Origin: Streptomyces sp. R28
GTDB lineage: Bacteria > Actinomycetota > Actinomycetes > Streptomycetales > Streptomycetaceae
DNA length: 64,000 nucleotides
Assembly: GCF_041052385.1 (NCBI RefSeq)
Contig: NZ_CP163439.1
Location: 4,205,001-4,269,000, forward strand
Direction: 5' to 3'
Positions 19,316 through 27,550 of the stretch are shown piece by piece. Each line of letters starts with the position of its first letter. Positions within the stretch are counted from its first letter, which is position 1. A model generated the notes under the pieces. That model ran no database searches and was not told the DNA's origin. It saw only the letters and a list, made by a program, of their open reading frames with translations. A program made the position numbers and the translations under genes.

Positions 19316-19351
19316 CAAAGGCCCCGCTGCCCGGAGGCGGCGAGGCCTTTG
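19316..19351. terminator. Terminator downstream of ssrA
   Basis: A GC-rich hairpin with outer arms CAAAGGCC (19316-19323) and GGCCTTTG (19344-19351) and further pairing inside. It lies 38 bases after the 3' end of the tmRNA on the minus strand. Confidence 0.7.
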
Positions 19352-19388
19352 CCCACATGGGTTGGGAGGTTCGGAAACCTCCCGATCG

Positions 19389-19754
19389 TGGAGATGGCGG
19401 GAATCGAACCCGCGTCCAACGGTGCAGAATCAGGGCTTCTCCGTGTGCAGTTCGCTGTGATTTTCTCGGCCCCGGCGATCACGCGAACAAGTCGCCGACG
19501 GGCCCAGTCACTGTTAGATTTCCCTCTTCACCCCGTGACCGGGATCAAGGTTTAGTTCCCTAGCTGATGCCAGGATCCGGGTCGGGAACAGCCCCGGGCT
19601 GACACTTCGCAAGTCGCTACTTAGGCAGCGAGGGCGAAGGAATCGCGCTTGGTATTGGCGATTATTTTTTGCGACATATGGTTTACGAGATCATTGCCGC
19701 TTCCTCGACACGCTTCCCCTGCTTGAACAGCCGCTGTCGAAACCGATCATCCCC
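19389..19754 (-). ncRNA. ssrA: Transfer-messenger RNA (tmRNA)
   Basis: About 366 bases. The 5' end GGGGATG pairs with the 3' end CATCTCC to form the acceptor stem, followed by a discriminator A at 19389; CCA is not encoded. The 3' T-arm GGTTCGATTCCCGCC and the 5' segment GGTTTCGACAG are diagnostic. The tag frame runs from 19659 to 19621 and encodes ANTKRDSFALAA followed by TAA, then TAG four bases later. The RNA frees stalled ribosomes together with SmpB and marks the nascent chain for proteolysis. The smpB gene is immediately upstream in the same direction. Confidence 0.97.
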
Positions 19755-19822
19755 ATGTGCTTTTTTCAATCCCCACCGGAAAGATCCGGCGAGGGGCGCG
19801 CACCCTCTGTGAGGTGCAGTGC

Positions 19823-19850
19823 CATCGTACGTGACCAACGTACGACGATG
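19823..19850. other. Hairpin between smpB and ssrA
   Basis: CGTACGT (19826-19832) pairs with ACGTACG (19838-19844) around a 5-base loop, with an outer CAT/ATG pairing after a 3-base bulge. It lies 36 bases after the smpB stop and upstream of the tmRNA 5' end, so it may end or attenuate smpB transcription, or mark the processing region. Confidence 0.4.
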
Positions 19851-19885
19851 CCAGCCAATTCCCGGCGGCCCGGCAGCCGAGCCGC

Positions 19886-20428
19886 CTACTGGGCCCGCTG
19901 CCGCCGCTTCGCCGCCGCGATCGCCCGGTCCGACTCCCGCCGGTCCTGCTTCTCCCGCAGGGTCTGGCGCTTGTCGTACTCCTTCTTGCCTCGCGCGAGA
20001 GCGATCTCGGCCTTCGCGCGGCCGTCCTTGAAGTACAGGGCGAGCGGCACGATCGTGTGACCCGTCTCCTGGGACTTGGCCTCCAGCTTGTCGATCTCCT
20101 CGCGGTGCAGGAGGAGCTTGCGCTTGCGGCGCGCGGAGTGGTTGGTCCAGCTGCCCTGGTGGTACTCGGGGATGTGGGCGTTGTGCAGCCACGCCTCACC
20201 CCGGTCGATCTGGACGAAGCCGTCGGTCAGCGACGTCCGTCCCTCACGCAGCGACTTGACCTCGGTGCCCATGAGCACCAGGCCGGCCTCGTAGGTGTCG
20301 ATGATCGCGTAGTCGTGCCGGGCCTTCTTGTTCTGGGCGACGATCTTGCGCTTGCCGCCCTTCTCGCCGTCCCTGGACTTCGCGACCGCCCCGCCCTGCT
20401 TGGGCTGGGACTCCTTCGGTACGTACAT
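19886..20428 (-). CDS. smpB: SsrA-binding protein SmpB
   Basis: 180 residues from ATG 20428 (MYVPKES). An alternative ATG four codons upstream (20440) is also possible; neither has a strong ribosome site. Conserved SmpB features are KIVAQNKKARHDY, TYEAGLVLMGTEVKSLREGR, the loop EAWLHNAHIPEY, HREEIDKL and the basic C-terminal tail (KEYDKRQTLREKQDRRE) that enters the empty mRNA channel. It has an N-terminal extension of about 30 residues relative to E. coli SmpB. It lies directly upstream of ssrA, its RNA partner. Confidence 0.95.
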   Translation of the reverse strand: MYVPKESQPKQGGAVAKSRDGEKGGKRKIVAQNKKARHDYAIIDTYEAGLVLMGTEVKSLREGRTSLTDGFVQIDRGEAWLHNAHIPEYHQGSWTNHSARRKRKLLLHREEIDKLEAKSQETGHTIVPLALYFKDGRAKAEIALARGKKEYDKRQTLREKQDRRESDRAIAAAKRRQRAQ

Positions 20429-20487
20429 TCCCTTGCTCATAGTGCCGTCCATTTTCGCACTACGAAGGGGGTGCACGGAAAGCCGAT

Positions 20488-21654
20488 TTATGACTCGCCG
20501 AGTCCGCTGAGGACCGTCTCGGCCCGCTCCACGACCTGCTGGTCGGCGTCCAGGTCTGGGGTGATCCCCCTGCCGTCGACGGCTCGTCCTGAGGGGGTGC
20601 GGTAGTGCCCGACGGTCAGCTCGGCCACGGAGCCGTCGGGGAGGCGGCTCGGCATCTGGACCGAGCCCTTGCCGAAGGTGCGGCTGCCCACCACGACCGC
20701 GCGGCCACGGTCCTGCAGGGCGCCGGTGAGCAGCTCGGCCGCGCTCATCGTGCCGCCGTCGACGAGTGCGACGAGGGGTCTGCCGGTGTCGCCGCCGGGT
20801 TCGGCGTGCAGGGCACGCTGGTCGCCGTCGACGTCGTAGGTGGCGACGAGGCCGCCGTCGAGGAAGGCGGAGGCGGCGGTGACGGCCTCGGTGACCAGGC
20901 CGCCGGAGTTGCCCCGCAGGTCGAGGATGACGCCGATGCCGGCCGGGGCGTGGCGCAGGGCGGCGCGGACGGCGTCGCCGGAGCCCTTGGTGAAGGAGGC
21001 GATCCTGACGACGGTGATGCCGTCGGCGAGTTTCTGAACAGTGACCGGGTCGGTGGACAGGGTGGCCCGACGCAGAGTGAGGTCCCACGCGCGCGTGCCG
21101 CGCTCCATTCCCACCTTCACCGCCGTACCGGCGGGCGCGTCGGTCGCGTCGCCGCGCAGTAAGGAGACGACCTCGGTCACCGGACGCCCGGCGACCTGCT
21201 CGCCGTCCACGCTGCGCAGCCGGTCGCCCGCGCGGATCCCGGCGACCGCCGCGGGCGACCCCGCCCGCACCTTGGTCACTTCGATACGGCCGTCCCGCTC
21301 GCGCCGCGCCCACAGGCCGACGCCGGTGTACTCGCCGTCGAGGGCCTCCTCGAACTCCTCGTACTCCCCCTCGGAGTAGACGGCGCCCCAGCGGTCCCCG
21401 CTGCGGCTGACCGCGCGCTCGGCGGCCTCCATGGGGGACTTGCCCGCGGCCATGGCCTCGGCGGCGGCCTCGGCGACGTCGACGTGCCGGCCCGCGGGGG
21501 CGGCCGAACCTGCCTCGTCGGCCGAGGATTTCCGGTCAGGTCCGGGCAGGGAGCCGGTCGCGGCGCCCGCGACGAGCACGCTCGTGAAGAGCAATGTCAG
21601 GGCGGCCCCGCGGCGAATGCGGCGGGGCTGACAGAACAGGTCACGACCTGACAT
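20488..21654 (-). CDS. ctpA: S41-family C-terminal processing protease
   Basis: 388 residues. An N-terminal membrane or signal segment (LLFTSVLVAGAATGSL) is followed by a PDZ domain at about residues 115-190 (VRAGSPAAVAGIRAGDRL). The S41 domain has the catalytic Ser in DGGTMSAAELL and the Lys in SRTFGKGSVQ, a Ser/Lys dyad. It acts outside the membrane as a tail-specific protease. The gene lies 67 bases downstream of ftsX in the same direction, an order often seen in actinobacteria. Confidence 0.9.
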   Translation of the reverse strand: MSGRDLFCQPRRIRRGAALTLLFTSVLVAGAATGSLPGPDRKSSADEAGSAAPAGRHVDVAEAAAEAMAAGKSPMEAAERAVSRSGDRWGAVYSEGEYEEFEEALDGEYTGVGLWARRERDGRIEVTKVRAGSPAAVAGIRAGDRLRSVDGEQVAGRPVTEVVSLLRGDATDAPAGTAVKVGMERGTRAWDLTLRRATLSTDPVTVQKLADGITVVRIASFTKGSGDAVRAALRHAPAGIGVILDLRGNSGGLVTEAVTAASAFLDGGLVATYDVDGDQRALHAEPGGDTGRPLVALVDGGTMSAAELLTGALQDRGRAVVVGSRTFGKGSVQMPSRLPDGSVAELTVGHYRTPSGRAVDGRGITPDLDADQQVVERAETVLSGLGES

Positions 21655-21721
21655 GCCGGTGAGTCTAGGACAACGCGAGGGGCCGCACGGTGCGTTGCCC
21701 GCACAGCCCCCTTGGCGTTGG

Positions 21722-22639
21722 TCACACCTTCAGATACTTGCGCAGCGCGAAGAACGCCGCCATCGCGGGCATCAGCAGGCTCGTCGCGAGGATGAGCGGC
21801 AGCTTGGTCAACACCGCGTCCCAGCCGATGAAGTTGATCAGTGTCAGCTTCTCCGACAGGGCCAGGCCGTGGTCGATGATGAAGTACCGCGCCATGACCA
21901 GGAACGCACAGGCGACCGTCCCGCCGATCAGCCCGGCGACCGCGGCCTCCATGATGAACGGCGCCTGGATGTAGAAGCCCGAGGCGCCGACCAGGCGCAT
22001 GATCCCGGTCTCGCGCCGACGGCTGAACGCGGACACCCGCACGGTGTTGACGATCAGCATCAGCGCGACGACCAGCATGAGCGCCATGATCGCCCGCGCG
22101 GCCCAGTTCATGCCGTTCAGCAGCCCGAAGAGGTTGTCCAGGATCCCCTTCTGGTCCTGCACCGACTGCACGCCGTCGCGCCCGTCGAAGGCGGTCGCGA
22201 TGACCTGGTACTTCTCCGGGTCCTTCAGCTTGATCCGGTACGACTCCTGCATCTGGTCCGGCGTGAGCGAGGCAGCCAGCGGGGAGTCGCCGAACTGCTC
22301 CTTGTAGTGCTTGTACGCCTGGTCCTGCGACTCGTACGTCACCTTCTCGACGACCGTCATCTTCTTGAGGTCGGCGACGATCTCCTTCTTCTGGTCCTCG
22401 GTGACCGCGCCCTTGGCGCAGTTGGGGTCGGACTCGGCGTCGCTCTTGTTGCAGAGGAACACCGAGACGTTGACCTTGTCGTACCAGTAGCCCTTCATGG
22501 TGTTGACCTGGTCGCTCATCAGGAGCGACCCGCCGAACAGGGCGAGCGACAGGGCGACGGAGACGACGACGGCGAAGGTCATCGTCAGATTGCGGCGGAG
22601 ACCGACACCGATCTCGGACAGTACGAACTGGGCGCGCAT
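21722..22639 (-). CDS. ftsX: Cell-division ABC transporter permease FtsX
   Basis: 305 residues with four membrane segments: one near residue 30, then three near residues 180, 230 and 275. The extracellular loop after the first segment carries a Cys pair (FLCNKS ... PNCAKG), the part that activates peptidoglycan hydrolases in other bacteria. It starts with MRAQFVLSEIGVGLRRN, typical of actinobacterial FtsX. It follows ftsE with a 36-base gap; the FtsE ATPase drives it. Confidence 0.94.
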   Translation of the reverse strand: MRAQFVLSEIGVGLRRNLTMTFAVVVSVALSLALFGGSLLMSDQVNTMKGYWYDKVNVSVFLCNKSDAESDPNCAKGAVTEDQKKEIVADLKKMTVVEKVTYESQDQAYKHYKEQFGDSPLAASLTPDQMQESYRIKLKDPEKYQVIATAFDGRDGVQSVQDQKGILDNLFGLLNGMNWAARAIMALMLVVALMLIVNTVRVSAFSRRRETGIMRLVGASGFYIQAPFIMEAAVAGLIGGTVACAFLVMARYFIIDHGLALSEKLTLINFIGWDAVLTKLPLILATSLLMPAMAAFFALRKYLKV

Positions 22640-22675
22640 GGCGTCTTCTTCAGGCCTTTCCGTGGACGGTCGCGG

Positions 22676-23365
22676 TCAGTGCTGGTAGCCGTAGACGCCG
22701 CGTGCCTGGTCGCGGACGAGGCGGCCCTTCTCCAGCTCGATGACGCGCTTGCGCATCTGGTCCACGATGTTCTGGTCGTGCGTCGCCATCACCACGGTGG
22801 TGCCCGTCCGGTTGATCCGGTCGAGCAGCTTCATGATGCCGACGGAGGTCTGCGGGTCGAGGTTGCCGGTGGGCTCGTCGGCGATGAGCAGCTTGGGCCG
22901 GTTGACGAAGGCCCGGGCGATCGCCACACGCTGCTGCTCACCACCGGAGAGCTCACCGGGCATCCGGTCCTCCTTGCCGCCCAGCCCGACGAGGTCGAGC
23001 ACCTGAGGCACGGACTTGCGGATCTCGCCGCGGGACTTGCCGATGACCTCCTGCGCGAAGGCCACGTTCTCGGCGACCGTCTTGTTCGGGAGCAGCCGGA
23101 AGTCCTGGAACACCGTGCCGAGCTGGCGCCGCATCTGCGGCACCTTCCAGTTGGACAGGCGCGCGAGGTCCTTGCCCAGGACGTGCACCTGCCCGTGAGT
23201 GCACCGCTCCTCGCGGAGGATCAGTCGCAGGAAGGTGGACTTTCCGGAGCCGGAGGACCCGACGAGGAACACGAACTCGCCCTTCTCCACTTCCAGGGAC
23301 ACATCCCTGAGTGCGGGGCGGGTCTGCTTGGGGTAGACCTTGGAGACGTTGTCGAGTCGGATCAC
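22676..23365 (-). CDS. ftsE: Cell-division ABC transporter ATPase FtsE
   Basis: 229 residues from GTG 23365 (MIRLDNVSKVYPKQ); the longer upstream frame has no coding character. Walker A is VGSSGSGKST, the signature is LSGGEQQR, Walker B is LLIADEPTGNLD and the switch His is in MATHD. It works with FtsX to control cell-wall hydrolysis at division. The ribosome site is weak. The gene order ftsE-ftsX-ctpA-smpB-ssrA suggests one long leftward transcription unit. Confidence 0.95.
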   Translation of the reverse strand: MIRLDNVSKVYPKQTRPALRDVSLEVEKGEFVFLVGSSGSGKSTFLRLILREERCTHGQVHVLGKDLARLSNWKVPQMRRQLGTVFQDFRLLPNKTVAENVAFAQEVIGKSRGEIRKSVPQVLDLVGLGGKEDRMPGELSGGEQQRVAIARAFVNRPKLLIADEPTGNLDPQTSVGIMKLLDRINRTGTTVVMATHDQNIVDQMRKRVIELEKGRLVRDQARGVYGYQH

Positions 23366-23621
23366 GGGTGCACCATGGGTCGCCGGGGGTAGATGAGCGT
23401 GACCATACGCGAACCGGGTACGCCAGCGCAGTCGCCAGGAGGGGTTGCGTGGGGCTTGTGCGTTTTTGTGCCGGGTGAGGGCAACACCCTGAGAGGAGAC
23501 CGGCCACCCCTCTGAGAGGGACGCGGCGCACCTTCCGCGGGAACCTGGCACAGTGGAGGGGGGAACGTTCGCGCCTCCGCGGACGTTGAATTCCCAGGAA
23601 CCGGCACAAGGAGGGTGGCGC

Positions 23622-23813
23622 ATGACGTACGACCGGCTGGTGTGCGCGAACTGTGCCGCGCCCGTGAGTGAGGGCCGCTGCCCCGTGTGCCGTGCGAACC
23701 GCGAGCGGCTGCAGCAGGAGAACCCGTTCGCGGGCCTGAACCCGATGACGCTGATCGCCCTGCTGGCGATACTGATCGCGGCGGTCGCACTGCTGGCGCA
23801 CCAGACCGCGTAG
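23622..23813 (+). CDS. Zinc-ribbon membrane mini-protein
   Basis: 63 residues with a strong ribosome site (AAGGAGG, 7 bases before the ATG). The N-terminal half has two Cys pairs (Cys8/Cys11, VCANC; Cys20/Cys23, CPVC) that should bind one zinc. The C-terminal half is a single membrane helix (MTLIALLAILIAAVALLA). Soluble zinc ribbon plus tail anchor suggests a small membrane-bound adaptor. I do not know a function. It is divergent from ftsE. Confidence 0.8.
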   Translation: MTYDRLVCANCAAPVSEGRCPVCRANRERLQQENPFAGLNPMTLIALLAILIAAVALLAHQTA

Positions 23814-23842
23814 GCGACGCGGACACCATACGCGGACATGGC

Positions 23843-23876
23843 GAGGGGCCCGGAGCGACATGCGCTCCGGCCCCTC
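23843..23876. terminator. Bidirectional terminator
   Basis: A strong hairpin: GAGGGGCCCGGAGCG (23843-23857) pairs with CGCTCCGGCCCCTC (23863-23876) apart from one bulged base. It lies between the converging zinc-ribbon gene and the surface-protein gene. Confidence 0.75.
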
Positions 23877-23919
23877 GGCCGTACGGCGTTGATTACGCAG
23901 CGTAAACGATGGGCCGCCG

Positions 23920-24543
23920 TCAGGCAGCCGCACCGCCGCGGCCACCCGCGAGGCGCGGGAGGATGCGGAAGCCGATGCCGCCGGCGATCATCGTGGCGGC
24001 GCCGACCAGCAGGAAGGTGGTCTGAGCGGCACCGGTCTCGGCGAGCTGGTCACCGCCGCCCTGGGCGGAGGTGCTGGTGCCGGTACCGGTGGTCTCCGTG
24101 CCGGTGTCGGTGAGCGAGGAGGAGCCCTCCTCCTGGGTGGAGGTCCCGCCGTCGGGGTCGGTGTTGTTGTTACCGCCGCCGTTGTTGCCGTTCCCGTTCC
24201 CGTTGCCGTTGCCGTTCCCGTTCCCGTTACCCGGGTCGGTGGGGTCGGTGGTCGGGTCCTCGGTGGGGTCCGACGGCTCGGTCGGCTCCAGCGTCGGGTC
24301 CGTCGGGAGCGTGGGCTCCTCGGTGGGGATGCCCGGGTCCGTCGGGATGTCGGTGGGGATGTCGGTCGGCGGGTCGGTGGGAACCGGCGGCTCGGTCGGG
24401 TCCTCGGGCCCGCAGAGCAGGCCGAACACGCAGTCGTCCGCCTCGGCGGCGGATGCGGCGCCCGCAAGGGTCAGCGAGGCGCCGGCCGCGATCACGGCAC
24501 CGGCCGCGACGCGCGCGAGGCGGATCCGCGTCTTCTTCGTCAT
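23920..24543 (-). CDS. Secreted Pro/Thr/Asp-rich protein with LAETG sorting signal
   Basis: 207 residues from ATG 24543. A signal peptide ends near residue 33 (AGAASAA). Residues of about 45-100 repeat PTDPxxxPTD units, then a run of Gly-Asn dipeptides, then a Ser/Thr-rich linker. The C-terminus has LAETG, a hydrophobic helix and a short basic tail, the layout of a cell-wall sorting signal for class E sortases (LAxTG). The protein is probably anchored to peptidoglycan and spans the wall as an extended stalk. It has no globular domain I can see, apart from two Cys near the mature N-terminus. Confidence 0.85.
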   Translation of the reverse strand: MTKKTRIRLARVAAGAVIAAGASLTLAGAASAAEADDCVFGLLCGPEDPTEPPVPTDPPTDIPTDIPTDPGIPTEEPTLPTDPTLEPTEPSDPTEDPTTDPTDPGNGNGNGNGNGNGNGNNGGGNNNTDPDGGTSTQEEGSSSLTDTGTETTGTGTSTSAQGGGDQLAETGAAQTTFLLVGAATMIAGGIGFRILPRLAGGRGGAAA

Positions 24544-24789
24544 GTGGTTGCTACCCCCAGTAGCTGAATCGTCGGTGAGGCGGCGCTCGGGGGCCGTGAT
24601 CGACGGAGGTGATGCTGCACTTGAGCCCCCCGGTTCACATGCGCCCCAGAGATACGCATGCCACGCTTTACCCTTCCCATTTTTCAAAGACACGTCAAGG
24701 CTGTTTACGCCCGCCATGTCCAAAACAGGTGGCTATGCAAGGAGTTGGAGTCTGTGAGTGTGATGTAAAACCCAGACATGCAGGCACAG

Positions 24790-24827
24790 AAAAGGCAACT
24801 ACCGCCGGAAGGGCGGCAGTTGCCTTG
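24790..24827 (-). terminator. Rho-independent terminator of prfB
   Basis: A near-perfect hairpin just after the prfB stop: AAGGCAACT.CCGCC pairs with GGCGG.AGTTGCCTT, followed by TTTT when read on the minus strand. Confidence 0.85.
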
Positions 24828-24836
24828 TCGACAAAG

Positions 24837-25940
24837 TTACTTCTCTTGCTGCTTGCGCCAGCGAATTCCGGCCTCGAGGAAACCGTCGATCTCGCCGTCG
24901 AGCACGGCCTGCGGGTTGCCGACCTCGAACTCGGTGCGCAGGTCCTTGACCATCTGGTACGGGTGCAGGACGTACGAACGCATCTGGTTGCCCCAGGAGC
25001 TGCCGCCGTCCTTGAGTGCGTCCATCTTCGCCCGGTCCTCCTGGCGCTGCCGTTCGAGCAGCTTCGCCTGCAGAACGTTCATGGCCGTCGCCTTGTTCTG
25101 GATCTGCGAGCGCTCGTTCTGGCAGGAGACCACGATGCCGGTGGGCAGGTGCGTGATGCGGACCGCGGAGTCGGTGGTGTTCACGCCCTGGCCGCCGGGG
25201 CCCGAGGAACGGTAGACATCGATGCGCAGATCGGACTCGTCGATGTCGATGTGGTCGGTCTGCTCGACGACCGGGAGGACCTCGACGCCCGCGAAGGACG
25301 TCTGGCGGCGCCCCTGGTTGTCGAAGGGCGAGATCCGGACGAGCCGGTGCGTGCCCTGCTCGACGGAGAGGGTGCCGTAGGCGTACGGCACCTGCACGGC
25401 GAAGGTGGTCGACTTGATGCCGGCCTCTTCCGCGTACGACGTCTCGTAGATCTCGGTCTTGTAGCCGTGGCGCTCCGCCCAACGCAGGTACATGCGCTGC
25501 AGCTGCTCGGCGAAGTCGGCGGCGTCGACGCCGCCGGCCTCGGCGCGGATGTTGACGAGCGCCTCACGGGCGTCGTACTCCCCGCTGAGCAGCGTCCGCA
25601 CTTCCATCTCGTCCAGCGCCTTCTTGACGGCGGCGAACTCGGACTCGGCCTCGGCAAGGGTGTCCGGGTCGTCCTCCTCCTCGGCCATCTCGAACAGCAC
25701 GGCGAGATCGTCGATCCGCGAGCGCAGGGCCTCGGCCTTCCTCACCTCCGCCTGGAGGTGGGACAGCTTGCTGGTGATCTTCTGCGCCTCCTCCGGGTTG
25801 TCCCAGAGGGACGGCGCTGCCGCCTGCTCCTCGAGCACGGCGACGTCTGCCCTCAGCTTGTCGAGGTCCAGAACGGCCTCGATCGACTCCATGGTCGAGG
25901 AGAGGGACTTTAGCTCTTCGGATACATCGACGACTGCCAC
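24837..25940 (-). CDS. prfB: Peptide chain release factor 2
   Basis: 367 residues from GTG 25940 (VAVVDVSEELKSL). The stop-codon recognition motif is SPF (ISPFDNQGRR), which marks RF2 (UGA/UAA). The peptidyl-hydrolysis motif GGQ is in SGPGGQGVNTTDSAV. No internal UGA frameshift site is present, unlike the E. coli gene, so normal autoregulation by frameshift is absent. The next upstream gene in the same direction is pkaB, 173 bases away. Confidence 0.95.
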   Translation of the reverse strand: MAVVDVSEELKSLSSTMESIEAVLDLDKLRADVAVLEEQAAAPSLWDNPEEAQKITSKLSHLQAEVRKAEALRSRIDDLAVLFEMAEEEDDPDTLAEAESEFAAVKKALDEMEVRTLLSGEYDAREALVNIRAEAGGVDAADFAEQLQRMYLRWAERHGYKTEIYETSYAEEAGIKSTTFAVQVPYAYGTLSVEQGTHRLVRISPFDNQGRRQTSFAGVEVLPVVEQTDHIDIDESDLRIDVYRSSGPGGQGVNTTDSAVRITHLPTGIVVSCQNERSQIQNKATAMNVLQAKLLERQRQEDRAKMDALKDGGSSWGNQMRSYVLHPYQMVKDLRTEFEVGNPQAVLDGEIDGFLEAGIRWRKQQEK

Positions 25941-26113
25941 GCCTCCAGCGTAACGGCTCCGCCAAGCGCCGAGACCCCGGTGTCCGTGGCCAAGACTCAC
26001 CCGGCGCCACCGCTGACCTGCCACCTGACTCGGTCGGCCAAGAGGCCGGGCTCGAAAAGCCCCGGACAGCCCGCCTGGAGGTGGGACGGGTAGGGGCGGC
26101 GGGGCGAGAGACG

Positions 26114-27355
26114 TCAGGGCGCTGCCGGGGCCGAGTTGTTCGTGTCCTGCGGGGTCGCGTCCGCGTCGTCACCCGAGGTCGCCAGCCACGTGCCGACGCC
26201 CGCCGCCGCCACCAGCGCCACCGCCGCCGCGCCCAGCACCACCCGCCGCCGCCGAGTCACCGCCCGATGCCGGGCCGAGCCCGGACGCGGCGCACCCGTC
26301 GCCCTCGGCACCCGGGCCGTCCCGCGCGCCCCGCCCGCCAGCTCGTCGGGCGCCGGCACCCTCATCGACGTATGCGTGTCCCGGTTGGAGTCGGCCGGCT
26401 TCGCACCCGGCACCAGCGGCACCGCTCCCCGCCGCCGCACCCGCTCCCCAGCCGGCGCCGCCTCCTGAGCAGCCGGAGCCTCTTCCTCCGCCGGCTCCAC
26501 GTCCGGCTCGTCCACGTCCAGCGGCGGCATCCCGGCCACCAGCGGCAGCAGCTCCCGCAGCCGCGCCCCCAGCTCCGACGCCCGCAGCCGCGAGGCCGGC
26601 GCCTTCGCGAGGCACTGCACGATCAGCTGCCACAGCTCGTCGGGGATCCCGGGCAGCGGGGCCACCGACTCCGTGACATGGCGGCGCAGCACCGCGCCCG
26701 GGTGGCCCCCGCCGAACGGCGTGAAGCCCGCCAACAGCTCGTACAGCACCGTGGCGAGGGCGTAGATGTCGACCGCCGCCCGGGGCGGCAAGCCCTCGAC
26801 GATCTCCGGCGCCAGGTAGTCCGGCGTCCCGATGATCTTCGTGGCGCGGGTACGGCGCGGTGAGTCGATGAGTTTCGCCACACCGAAGTCCGTCAGCAGC
26901 GCGGGATGCGAGCCGCCCGGCCCCAGCGGCCCCTGCATGTCGAGCAGCACGTTCTCCGGCTTCACGTCCCGGTGCACGACCCCGGCCGCGTGCGCCGCCG
27001 CCAGCCCGTCCGCGATGTCCGCCACGATCGCCACCGCCGCCTCGGGCGAGAGCCGCCGGTCGCGGTCGAGCCGGGTACGCAGGTCGGTGCCGCGGACGAG
27101 GTCCATGACCAGCGCGAGGTCGTTGCCGTCGACCACCAGATCGCGTACGGAGACGACGTTCGGGTGCTCGAGGCCGAGCAGGGCCGTGCGCTCCTGCACG
27201 AAGCGTCCGACGAGTTCCTGGTCGGATGCGAGATCCTCGCGCAGCAGCTTGATGGCGACGGGCCCCTCGGGCCCCTCACCCAGCCACACCGTGCCGGCGC
27301 TGCCCCGCCCCAGGATCTGGTTGGCGGTGTACCGGCTGCCGATCTTCCGTGCCAA
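26114..27355 (-). CDS. pkaB: Membrane Ser/Thr protein kinase PkaB-like
   Basis: 413 residues from TTG 27355, chosen because AGGAG lies 5 bases upstream and the kinase domain starts at once (ARKIGSRYTANQILGRGSAG). The kinase domain covers residues 10-270: VAIKLL (Lys), HRDVKPENVLL catalytic loop, DFG, APE. An acidic/Pro-rich linker follows, then one membrane helix near residue 380 and a short extracellular tail. It is a Hanks-type kinase paralogous to pkaA upstream, from which it is separated by 195 bases. The gene name follows my memory of the kinase pair at this position in S. coelicolor. Confidence 0.9.
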   Translation of the reverse strand: MARKIGSRYTANQILGRGSAGTVWLGEGPEGPVAIKLLREDLASDQELVGRFVQERTALLGLEHPNVVSVRDLVVDGNDLALVMDLVRGTDLRTRLDRDRRLSPEAAVAIVADIADGLAAAHAAGVVHRDVKPENVLLDMQGPLGPGGSHPALLTDFGVAKLIDSPRRTRATKIIGTPDYLAPEIVEGLPPRAAVDIYALATVLYELLAGFTPFGGGHPGAVLRRHVTESVAPLPGIPDELWQLIVQCLAKAPASRLRASELGARLRELLPLVAGMPPLDVDEPDVEPAEEEAPAAQEAAPAGERVRRRGAVPLVPGAKPADSNRDTHTSMRVPAPDELAGGARGTARVPRATGAPRPGSARHRAVTRRRRVVLGAAAVALVAAAGVGTWLATSGDDADATPQDTNNSAPAAP

Positions 27356-27550
27356 GACTGCTCCTACCGACGCGTGTTGTCGCGCTGCGTCATTCCGGGG
27401 GCCGACCCCCGGAACCTCAGCCGACAAAACCGGGACCCCCGGTCGACAAAACTACGCGCCCAGCGAGCCAACCTTCACCTCGGAGGCGGAAATCACCCGC
27501 CAGGTGTCGACAAATCCCCAAACCCGGCCGGGACTCCGCGCCGCCTGCGG

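Noticed and set aside
19886..21313. 475-codon frame merging smpB with upstream sequence
   Set aside because: Only the last 180 codons match SmpB. The upstream part is the out-of-frame shadow of the S41 protease gene.
24837..25940. Programmed frameshift in prfB
   Set aside because: The frame is continuous from the GTG start to the stop; there is no internal UGA or slippery site near codon 25.
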